Source: Plantago ovata (taxonomy: Eukaryota > Streptophyta > Magnoliopsida > Lamiales > Plantaginaceae). From it: 64,000 nucleotides of DNA. Shown here one piece after another: positions 47,883-57,799 of this stretch (the stretch's first letter is position 1; each line of letters opens with the position of its first letter). Below the pieces are notes generated by a model. That model was not told where the DNA came from. It saw nothing but the letters and a program-made list of their open reading frames with translations, and made no database searches. The stretch covers positions 45,878,870 through 45,942,869 of the forward strand of contig CM051456.1 of NCBI GenBank assembly GCA_028274465.1, read 5' to 3'. A program made the position numbers and the translations under genes.

Positions 47883-48721
47883 TGTTGAAGGGTAATTCGT
47901 GCTTCTTTCTAAGATCGCAGTGGATCGTCACAATAAGCTATTTTAGGTCTTCTTCATGTAGTGTTCCTCTTGAAATGATAGGAAACCTTCTTGTAGCTTC
48001 CTCGTACCTGAAATAGACTGGAGGGGGGGGGGTTAGTACCTCGTGCCCCGTTTGTCTAGGATTAAACCGGAGGGACAACTTTACGTGTAGGGAGTTGTGA
48101 GGCTTCCCTGGTATGAGTAGTAAATGTGGTGGGTGATTGGTATGTGAGAGGTGTCAATGCTTACCCGCTGGGTAATGAATGAGTCCTTTATCTACTCGTA
48201 GTATTTTAATGTCACTCCATGTAGGATCGTGACAAGTGTCCGGACGAGATTGAAGCCTCCTTAGGTGCAAGCCCAATAAGGAGGTCCATGGGCTTTGGCC
48301 CAAACATCTTGGCTAGGGCTGAGAGGGCAATATGGATTTTTCGGGTCCCATGGAGTAATCTGGAAGACGGGTCCCACAGGGAGCGACCATGGGTGGTCGC
48401 CCTTGGTCCTCGTGCCTTCCTCTTACGTATGTGGTCCGAGTAGTGCTCTGCCTAGTTTCTCTCAGAGGGTGTCACCTTGACGTAAGGTCCTCTTCGAGCC
48501 CTAGAGATGCTCCTCGAGCCCAATAGCTGCATTGTCCTTGTAGTGAGCTTATCTTGAGGGTTGGCCTCTTAGTGATGGTCGGACCCTATGTTGGTCGAAC
48601 CACACCTTAGTGACATACTTGGGTGTGGTCGCGCCCCTTGAGGGACGGCCCATGATGCTTCGTCGCGCTCTTAGACCGCTCCAGTTCGTACATGCGGACT
48701 GGACTTGTTTCAACACCAACA
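47883..48721 (-). repeat. 5' LTR of element C
   Basis: 839 bases from TGTTGAAGGG to CAACACCAACA, followed by the duplicated CAAGG. It pairs with 10779-11614. Confidence 0.93.
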
Positions 48722-49061
48722 CAAGGAATACAACCCACAGCTCAACGGAGAAGCTCGAGCCATGGAATTGGACCTGCTTGATTCAAAAAGGGAAGAGGTA
48801 AGAGCCAAAACGATAAGGTACCAAGCAACGATGTCCAAAGCCTATAACAAGAACCTCATCAAGAGAGACCTCAACATCGGCGACCTCGTGCTGCGAAAGG
48901 CAAACATACTCGAAAATGTAGGCAAACTCCAAGAGCCGTGGAAAGGTCCCTTTCGAGTCGTCGAAGCTCTATCAAATGGAAGTTATAGACTCGAAGATCT
49001 CGAAGGAAAGCGCGTAGACCGCCCATGGAACATCAAAAGCCTCAGGAAATACTACACCTAA
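48722..49061 (+). pseudogene. pol: Integrase C-terminal part of element D
   Basis: It resumes D coding sequence after element C: EARAMELDLLDSKREEVRAK, MSKAYNKNLIKRDLNIGDLV, KLQEPWKGPFRVVEALSNGS, then LRKYYT at the end. This is the usual chromatin- or DNA-binding C-terminal region of Ty3/gypsy integrases (GPF/Y-like). It belongs with 8460-10778. Confidence 0.88.
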
Positions 49062-50146
49062 CCACTTCGACACAACACTCGAAGCACTAGGATGCAGTAC
49101 CTATTATATTATGGATAGCTTTTGTAAAACTCCCCCCACCACACCACTTTAGTTAAAGTCGACACTGAAGGGGGAGGTTTCCTATCAATGGAATCACTTT
49201 TTGAAAATAACATTTCGAACATATATGAGCAATTTGCCCTCGTATTCCGATGAACTATTGACGGATAGGACATCGAAACTCGACGAGACTTACCATACGA
49301 TCGACACGATCACGGGGGGCATTTCGAGAGATATTATCTAGACGGGGAAGTAATCTTTCCGATTGTCCCAGCCCTCGAAAATAATTTTTTGAGATGAGGG
49401 AGACGATTCCATATAGACAATCCGACGGGATTCTACTAATCGAATACGCTGCCCGAAAACCTATCGAAACAATAAGGTAAACTACCCCAAGTTTCGACGG
49501 GGACCAAAAGAGTACTATGCGCTATTTTGACGAAAATAGATTGTAATTACACTCGAACCATGGGGAACCAATAGAACGCCCCCCAATCACAGAAAAATAA
49601 CAGAATTGTATTGAAATCTAGACTATCGAAACGTCTATCGGGACATCCACTCGAAACCAAAGGACATTTCTAACTTACATTTCGACTACTACCGCCGAAG
49701 GAACATCGGACGCCGTCAGCCACTTCAAATACTTTTGATGCATGTTTAAACATCCATCGAAGCATGTTTATACCTCGGAGGACCATATACCCCAAAAAAG
49801 GAGAATCCCTTGGAAAAATAAAAGGCAAGGAAGCACAAGTATACAGCTCGAAAATTCGAGACTCAAATAGACAACCAAATCATCTCGAAAGATTTGACAT
49901 TAACCAACTTTCAAGTCAGGACGCACAAAAAGTTTGACATCATCTAGACACCCTGGAATCAAAAAACAAGGGTAGGATTTGGCTAGGCCTAACAGAAATA
50001 CTGACAGACACGGCCCAACCAAATCCTACTTCGAGTATGAATTATAATCTGTTCGAGCGAAAAAGTTAAAGACGAGAAAGTAAAGTTGTTCGATTACATA
50101 GGTCACTTGGCATACCAAGTCTTCAAATTCAAACCAAGGATCAAGG
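49062..50146 (+). other. Noncoding part of D after pol
   Basis: No gene is seen. A purine-rich GAAGGGGGAGG string lies at 49167-49178, and the sequence is rich in TCGA and GAAA words like the rest of D. It separates pol from the end of the antisense ORF. Confidence 0.6.
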
Positions 50147-52720
50147 CTAAGGATTGCTTCGGGCCGTATTGCTAAGGCTTTCATCCCCCAAGAAGAACCG
50201 GCAAAGAGAGCCAAAATCGCAGTAGGAGAGATTCGACAAGTTTATCCCAGCCGAAGCAAGGTCCAAGTTACCGAGTTCGCACAACGGAATCACCCAAGAC
50301 GGGACCGAGGGAGCAGACACGGGGGCAGTAGCCTCACCAGGATGCACAACAGCGAAAAACTCCTCCTTACAGAGGGCCTCGTACATAGCTTCTTCATCCA
50401 TTGGTTTCCCATCCGGCTCCAGTTCGGGTTTGACGTTGGGAATCTTCATCTCATCATCCCTTTCGAGGTCCACCACTCCTTCGGGGTTAAAATCCGCAGG
50501 AAGTTTTCCAACAAACTTTAACTGAGCGAGGGTCTTATCCCGGCCTTTTATCATAGCTTCGGCATCTCGCTTTCTCAACAGATAGGCACAAGAGCCGGAT
50601 TCAGCGAAGTCCCGAACGGATTCGATCCTGGAGAACTTCGCTTTCTTCACCAACTCCTCTCGAGTCTTTCGAAGAGCAGTCTCAAAGCCTTCTTTCCCTC
50701 TCGCCAACTGCCCAACTTTCGACACCAGCTCAACATTCTTGCCTTCAACCATCGACAGTTTCTCAGCCATCGAAGCCTTCTCCTCCCAGAACCGGGCTAA
50801 TTCCTTCGCCATCTCATGCAACTCCTTATCTTTCCTCGAAAGACCTTCTTAAGCACTCTCCCTAAGACGCTTTTCTTCCCGGAGCTTAGCATCAAAACTT
50901 TCAGAAGATTGGGACCTCTTCTCCAAGCGACTATCAATGTTCTTGGCCACAGTAAGCATCTGTACCAACACGAAACATCTTAAAAAAAAAAAAAAAGAAA
51001 AAAGAGAAAAAGGAGGAAAGAAAAGAGAAGGAAAAATGTATATAAGGAGACAACTTCGAGGAAGAAATGTTACCTGCATCTGAAGAGACGCAGCCTTAGC
51101 TCGGATTTCCCCATCAAACAGCCTATTCAATTCGACCTGATCACTGATCGAAACCATCAGATCCCTCCATTTCAATTCGGCAGCAGGATTGTGAAAGTAA
51201 GACACTTCAGGCAGGCCTTGACCTCTGATCGAACGAGCTTGAGGCCTTGGCACTCCAACAGAGCGTTCAGGAGAGTCCTGGAAATCTATGATGGTCTTCT
51301 CGGCCGGTTCGACCCTTACCTCGGTTCGGCCCTCTTACGATGACCCGATGCAGAGCTCTGACCCGGATCCATGTGTGCGACCGAAGCAGTTCACTCGGAA
51401 TCGCGATTATCACCCGAGCCCTCCAGGTGACTCGAAAGAGGAACATTGGCAGCACCCACCATGTTCGGGGCTGTATCACCCCCAGCAGCAGACGTCGAAC
51501 CATCACCAGCCTCAACGTTCAAGGCAGGCACAATGTGAGGAGCACTATTCGGATCGATGATCGTCGAAACATTATGAGGCCGCTCCTCAGTATACTTCGG
51601 GACACTATTCTTGTTCACTAATGACAAGGCCTTTTTGGCCAAAAAATCTTGAGAAAGCTTCATCCAGTAATCTGCACAAAGAATCGTTCGAAACAGCACA
51701 AAAAAAAAAAAGGCTTACCCAAGTCTCGGATATTCCCTCGAATCTCTGGTTCTACCGACGAAACACCCCCAAGATAAAGGATCGGCTCCACCAAGAGACT
51801 ATACGGGATAATCCGATCCTCGGGTGTACAACCCTTGTACTCATCAGCCCACACATTTCGACGCTCTAAACCGTTAGTACACCGTCATGACGACGCCAAA
51901 GTCGGGGGGTAGGCACAACACCAGGTGTGCCATCCTTTTCCGGAGGCATCCGGACGAACACATAGCGCCGTTTGTACCCAAAGCCATGTGATGACTGAAA
52001 CTTGGAAAACAATTCAACGCCACGGATCGCCGAAATATAATAAAAGCAACCGCCATCTTTACTCTCCACCATCGAAAAGAAATGGAGGAAGTTCGAAGTC
52101 GTGACCTTTCGATTGATAGACTTGCACCAAATGCAGAAGGCTATCATCATCCCTACATCGTTCGGTAACAATTGAGCCGGACACAACCCCAAACCATCCA
52201 TGATGCAAATTACTCCATCGCACACGGGGAACCTAAAGCCGTGCTCTAAGGCTTGGACGGTAATAGCAAAACAATCTGAAGGAGGGCTATACATCCTATC
52301 GTTAGGACCCGGTACTATAATCTCATAAGTGCCCGGTATCCCAAATTAATGGTACAAAGAGTTAGCCTCTCTCTTCCGTATCGAACTCACATCCGTTGGA
52401 AGCCTCATGTCAGAATTTGCCTCGGTCGGAATCACGTCCGGACCCTCTCCTTCACCAACAAGGTTTTCTACAGGATCCGCCATAATCAAAGGACGATTCT
52501 GACTCCTAGGGATTCGAGCCAACGGTTCGGGGAGGGTTTTTTTCGCCGAGGGGATAGGCCTTCGAACTACTTGCTTCGAGGTTAAAAATGGGTTCGAATC
52601 AGAAGGAAGGAAAGGTCCACTATATCTACCTAAAGAGTTCGACCTCTTGTTTACGCTAAAAGAGAGTTCAATGTTCGAGTCATCACCGGCACCGGGTTGG
52701 TCAACAATTCATTTTGACAT
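50147..52720 (-). pseudogene. Antisense ORF of Tat element D
   Basis: Homologous in order to the ORF in C: near the start a stretch with MYSPPSDCFAITVQALEHGF, CDGVICIMDGLGLCPAQLLP and FCIWCKSINRKVTTSNFLHF (the Transposase_28-like domain); then a linker; a coiled coil (ELARFWEEKASMAEKLSMVE); and LPADFNPEGVVDLE near the end, matching LPVDFDPDTREDL in C. It runs opposite to D. Intron-like interruptions and several breaks are present. Function unknown; the family name is from memory. Confidence 0.65.
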
Positions 52721-53523
52721 CCTTACAAAAACTACCAAAAGGAACAATCAGTGTGAAGCCAACCCGGAACCCACTAAGTATCGAACAAGTATAAAAACTT
52801 AAGGCATGTTCGACCTATCGATCATACCCAACCCCCATAATTACCCCAAACAAAGCAAAAATCTAGTTAAAAAGCAGCATTTACAAGAGCTACGGCTAGG
52901 ACGCCCCCTCAAGCAAAGACTCCGTCGGAATCTTCGCTGGAGAAACGGCGCCACTACCACAGTCGACCAAAGGAGAAAAAGAAATGTCCACGCATACAGA
53001 TAGGTAACAAGGGAAAAAATACCAAAAAAACGTACGAAATTCCGCCGGAATAGGCTGAATTTAAAGATTACGATACACCATAGAGAACACGAGGGAAAGC
53101 ATGCTATAAACCATCGAAATAACCAAAGACCAGAGAAAAGGCGTGCCTGGGGATAAAACGACGGTTACAGAGCGGCTTCCGGGAGCAAAAATCGGTGACG
53201 ATCGTGCACGAGTGGCCGGAAAGATGAGAGGACAAAAGTGAGCAAAGAAGAGGAATGAAGAGAAAAGGGAAAGAGAAGGGTCTTAACCCTCTCCCTAAAC
53301 CGCATTTATTGAGGTTCATAAATCGAGACGCGTGTCTCTCACGCGTTCCACCACACATCGACGCGTGTAGAAACACGAAACGGCGAACGAAGGAAATCAG
53401 CAATATACCCCCACAAAATTGAAAAAATTGAAATCTTTGGATCCCGCCTCAACAACGTACCGAACCAGTACTTAAATTTTCGACGGATTCCTTACCATCA
53501 TCCATCGAAACTTGGGGGACTCA
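52721..53523. other. Leader of the D antisense ORF and polypurine tract of D
   Basis: On the minus strand a CT-rich leader (about 53200-53290) and a GTAAG|GATG-like border at the ORF start resemble the layout in C. On the plus strand AACTTGGGGGAC (53509-53520) is the polypurine tract, three bases before the LTR. No other gene is seen. Confidence 0.55.
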
Positions 53524-54007
53524 TGATATGGGAATAAGTGGTATTGGATATAACTCGAACAGCCTTACGATGGACTCGAACTATAGATGATCCCACCCGA
53601 AAGTACAAGGTCCCCTACCTTTCGAGAGTTCTCCACTCTTCCCAACGTACTAAGGTCCAAGCCATCTATCTATAGGCTTCGAGGCATTAGGATCGAACGA
53701 AGGAATCGCCATCTCTGGTCGAACACCCAAGGAAGTGTGGGGCCTCTATCGTATCCTATATATATGTCTTCATTTATTGCATGCACACAACTATTCCGCC
53801 TCCTCTATTCACCATGCTTAAATCCTCTCACTACATTAACTTGCTAACCGGTCTACCTTCGGTAGGCCGGAGCTAAGTCCCCTCCCCTTCCATCCCCCTT
53901 TGTTTTGCAGGTCTTTGGCTCCGTCTACACTCAATATACTCCTTCCATCAGCTTCTATGCATCAAGAGATGATGATATAGATCCTAGAACCGATTTTACG
54001 TTCATCA
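53524..54007 (+). repeat. 3' LTR of element D
   Basis: 484 bases, TGATATGGG to GTTCATCA, placed after a polypurine tract. TATA motif CCTATATATATG at 53755-53766 on the same strand as D. The right border is inferred from the TGAT/ATCA ends because the partner LTR is not in the window. Confidence 0.65.
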
Positions 54008-54080
54008 AGTTGCTTCTACAAAGAGCAACGTTTTGGGCCCAAAAACCAAAAAGAAATTAGATAGTTCACGGGGATGGAAA

Positions 54081-54515
54081 CCTTACACATCGGTATTACC
54101 ATAGACATTTAAATAGAATTATTAAAGTGGTTTTTCGATTGGGTATGCCAACCCTTTCTAAAGTGTTAATATGTTTATTATGAATAACTAAGTTCATTCG
54201 CAATGGTGAGATCTACTACAGCTCTAAGATCTAATGCAACATATGCTAGCTTCAATCGCGTCAATTGAAATCCCATATTTGAATTGAACTTCAGCTAGTG
54301 ACTGATATCAAGACTTAATTTTGTCACACATGCTCGCACTACCTTGGTGGGAACATCTTACAGAATAATTCAAATAACCAAATAATCTATTTAGTAAATG
54401 TAATGCCAATTGTGTTTTATGTATGCGTAAATAAATGAAACATAAATAAATAACAATAAATTAAATGTGATAAAGTACATATCATCCCTAATGGACATAT
54501 ACTTCCATTGTGGTG
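54081..54515 (-). mobile_element. Old copia LTR fragment related to H
   Basis: It is colinear with 57348-57785 of the H LTR, from the ACCATAGACA(T/C)TTAAATAG block to the terminal ACATATACTTCCA. It is clearly more diverged than any LTR pair here, so an old relic. Only one LTR edge (54515) is present, and the other end is cut near 54081. The 73 bases before it (54008-54080) show nothing recognisable. Confidence 0.7.
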
Positions 54516-54760
54516 GATTTTTCTCCTCTACTTGTTGAACGCCAAGTATCGACTATTTTTCTCAGTGGAACTTGGAAAAACATGTTGTACCGCTTCCCAC
54601 AGACGGCGCCAGAAATGATGGGCAGAATTTTTCGCAGATCTGGAGGGGCACCCTCTGCTGAAGAACGTGAACCACTTGAACAATAAGGTTTTTTTTTCAA
54701 TGTGTTCCCCGAAGATTTATGATCGTCTACTTAGTAGTCTCACTACATTCCACCAGAAGT
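54516..54760 (-). mobile_element. Fragment of a Tat-like element with primer-binding site
   Basis: TTCCCACAGACGGCGCCA (about 54594-54611) is the C-type primer site with one base changed, followed by an LTR-like TGATGGGCAGAATTTTTCGC from 54616. Length and right border are unknown. Only a short leader and LTR beginning are visible, so it is a relic. Confidence 0.5.
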
Positions 54761-55840
54761 GTTATCAACAGCTTCAAATTTTGACATCCGATTACTCTTA
54801 AAGTATAATAATAAAGTATTTAATAAAATTTATTAGGAAAATATAAAATTTAAATTTGTATAATATAACTTTGTTAAATATTTTATTATTAGAGTAAGTC
54901 TCATGAGAGACCACCCTTAGAAAGAGACCATAGAGACCAATTTATATTAATTACAAAACAATCCCAAAACAACTACTGGCTTCTAAAACAACCCCAAAAC
55001 AACTACTAGCTTCTAAAACACCCCACAACCCATCCAAAATCACATGGGATCATCACCATCGCCTGCTCATCATCATCAATCAACCGATTTGACATAGGTC
55101 AAGGTTTTTTTTAGTTGTTTGAATTGATGTTTGTTGGTGATAAAAGTTTGTTGGTGATATGTTGAATCCACATTGTTGTTGTTATTTGCATCTAGATTTA
55201 TGTAGATATGTGTTTGAATCGAAGTTTGTTGGTGATAGATGTTAGCTTTTGCATCTAGATGTAGATTTATGTTCATCTCATGAATTTTTTACGTTCAGCG
55301 ATATTTGTCATGTTCTATACAATGTTGTCCATGTTCTAGCCAATATTGTCCATGTTCTAACCAATGTGCTCACTGTTTCTGATGCTCTGTTTTTTTTTTT
55401 TTTTTGAACTGGTTTTGTGAGAAATTGACCTATGCGATATGCACTATGTTCTCAACAATATAACCCATGTTCTCAACAATATTGTCTATGTTCTCACCAG
55501 TATGCTTTGTTTGACAATTTTAAAAAGTAATCTACTATATATTTATGACTTTGTTTGAGAACATGAGAGATATTCTCATAAACATGGGTTCTATTTGGAG
55601 ATACACATAACATGACACTTATATATAAAAACAAGTTCATGAAAGATATTATGAGAAACATGGCTAGTATTCCCATGAAACATGGGAGATATTCTCAAAA
55701 ACATAGGAGATATTCCCAGAAACATGGGTTCTTTTGGAGAAACACAGATATGACAGTTATATATAAAAACAAGTTCATGGAAGATATTATGACAAACATG
55801 GGTAGTATTCCCATGAACATGGACGATATGTTAGTAAAAG
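54761..55840. repeat. AT-rich spacer with local duplications
   Basis: No gene. It contains two copies of CCCAAAACAACTACT.GCTTCT (about 54961-55020), a scatter of CATGTTCTAACCAATATTGTCC-like words with variants (55310-55505), and an approximately 138-base tandem duplication (55581-55718 and 55719-55826). GTCTCATGAGAGAC near 54897 is a short palindrome. Origin unknown. Confidence 0.6.
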
Positions 55841-57785
55841 TGAGAAAAATTGCCTCTAAGGCTAAGCAGCGGAAGTTTAAAATTTTTATCTCACTAAAAC
55901 TGATATGACTATATTGTTTATTAAACTGGAAGAAATCACTTACGTGTCCTCCAGTAGATAAGCAAATTGACCGGGTAGCTGTTCCTCAATCTCTAAACAA
56001 AGCCTTGCAATCTCCTCGTCCGGCTGGTTGATTTCTTCTTCGTCAGAGATGAAATCTTCTTCAATGGAATCTCCAAGATTGCTCATCAACAGGTTCCTTG
56101 TATCCTTAGACCTCGGTATCCACGGGCAGTGTATCCACCAAGAACGCTAGGATGTTCTTCTGTGTTTTTAAGCTTCTGAGAGAAAATTATTTCTTTCTGA
56201 CTGTCAGAGAGAATTTTCTACGTTGGAATAGAATCGAAGACTTCTTTCTTTCTTTTTGATTTAGTCAGTAAGTTGGTTCAGAAAATCACGTAAGATTTTA
56301 TCCAAGTAAATCTTACTGATTAGAAGACTCCAAAAGTCATCAACTAACCAACTAAGAGATAATAATTAATTATCTCAGTCAAAGATAAAGGAAAAAACAA
56401 AAGAAGAAATAAAGGAGAGAGAGAGAAGCACGTGGGGCAGCTGGAAGCTGCCCCAATTCGTTTCAACTGGCGCGTGCAGTGCACGCGCCAGGGCTCACTC
56501 GCCTGGCGCGTGCACTGCACGCGCCAGGCTTGGTGATCAGCTGGGCCGGTTGGCCCAGCTGATTGCTATGCTCTCTTCTCCTTATTGGGCTTTGCTCAAA
56601 TCCCGCCCAAGTGCACAGTCTTCAATTAATTAATTAAATCCAATTCAATTCAATTAATTATATATTCTAAAATATATTCCACACATAATAAATTAATATT
56701 AATCCAATTAATAATAACTCTATTATATTTATGTATAATAATTTAATATTAATCTAATTAATATTTAATCCAATATACATAGCTCATTTGTAGAAACACC
56801 ACCTTGAAGTGTGACCCATAGGGCCTTGCATATTAAGCAACAATCTAATTAAGGTCATAATATATTCCTAGACAATTTATCAGACAATATTAATATGCAA
56901 GGAACGTTTGTGAGGAAAACAAACCACATGTAGCGTAGGGTACTTTGATGATACGGTCCCTTCATTCACGAATACTCGAATGAGTCTAGAATATGGTTAT
57001 GTGTCTATTCTAATAACTCCATTCATTGTCTCTCAATCTTATTAGTCGATCTATGAATTATGTCCAAACACCATTTTGACATATTCACATACGGTGGCCA
57101 CCGGTTTTATGATCGCACTAAATATGAGAAGTGAGTATTCTCTCCTTGTATCTATTACGGAGGAATGAATCCTATCTTGGCCCAATCACTCACACCATAT
57201 GCTTCCTAATGTACCCAACGCATGCCGTATCTACCCTACTTTAAGAGTGCAAGCGTTGCGCATGGTCAAAGTACATTATTCCACATATGATGTAGTATTG
57301 GCCTCAAGTCTAAGGACTACTAACATCACCCTACACACCGAAACTACCATAGACACTTAAATAGCTTTACCAAATGGTTTCTCGGTTGGGCATGCCAACA
57401 CTCTCCAAAGTGTCCATATGTTCATCATGAATAACCAAGTTCATTCGTAGCAGTGAGACCTACTACATCCTCGAAGGATCTAATGCAACATATGCTAGCT
57501 TCAATCGCATCATTGATATCCCGTATCGCAATGACCTTCAGCTAGTGGCTTATTTTAGGACTCAATTATTGACACACAAGCTCCCACTAACTTGGTGATT
57601 ACCTTAAGTCCTTGGGAACATTTTATCGAATAATTCAAACAACCAAATAATGTATTCATAAAATGTAATGCCAATTATATTTAATAATGTATAGATAAAT
57701 GAACATAAATAAATAACAATAACTGAATGTAATCAAGTACATATTGTCCCTATCGTAGGTTGTCTCTAGGACATATATACTTTCA
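55841..57785 (-). repeat. 3' LTR of copia element H
   Basis: The left edge TGAAAGTATATATGTCC (minus, 57785) is firm because of the adjoining polypurine tract and the relic copy at 54081-54515. The other edge near 55841 (TGAGAAAAATTGCC) is a guess from TG/CA ends and a CTTCCGCTGC block often found near copia LTR ends. It includes four GC-rich palindromes at 56435-56564. Confidence 0.6.
56435..56564. repeat. Four consecutive palindromes in the LTR of H
   Basis: GGGGCAGCT/AGCTGCCCC (56435-56455, 3-base loop). CTGGCGCGTGCA/TGCACGCGCCAG around one G (56468-56492). The same arms extended by one base around one C (56503-56529). ATCAGCTGGGCC/GGCCCAGCTGAT (56537-56564, 4-base loop). All arms are perfect. 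Confidence 0.92.
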
Positions 57786-57799
57786 ATCTCCCACTTGGC

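Larger units (their letters stand above)
10779..48721 (-). mobile_element. Element C: Tat-lineage Ty3/gypsy element carrying nested insertions F and B
   Basis: The LTRs are 10779-11614 and 47883-48721 (836 and 839 bases), starting TGTTGAAGGG and ending CAACA-rich. The flanking five-base duplication CAAGG lies at 10774-10778 and 48722-48726. On the minus strand the order is 5' LTR, primer-binding site, gag, protease, RT, two RNase H, integrase, antisense ORF (plus strand), polypurine tract, 3' LTR. Removing F (12159-21630) and B (30814-45523) leaves about 13.7 kb, reasonable for a Tat element with an extra ORF. The LTRs differ by about 4% by eye. Broken, with many breaks spread over gag, pol and the antisense ORF. 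Confidence 0.93.
8460..54007 (+). mobile_element. Element D: Tat-lineage Ty3/gypsy element interrupted by C, broken
   Basis: Visible parts are pol from the RT active-site region to integrase (8460-10778), the integrase end (48722-49061), noncoding sequence, an antisense ORF (about 50147-52720, minus), a polypurine tract, and a 3' LTR (53524-54007). The 5' LTR, gag, protease and first half of RT are not in the window. A second RNase H domain, the antisense ORF and the integrase type place it in the Tat lineage. Element C interrupts the integrase region and duplicates CAAGG. D must predate C. Several breaks are visible in pol. Confidence 0.85.

Noticed and set aside
57120-57785. Separate gene or small RNA between the H palindromes and the polypurine tract
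   Set aside because: The sequence is LTR of H, shown by the colinear relic at 54081-54515.
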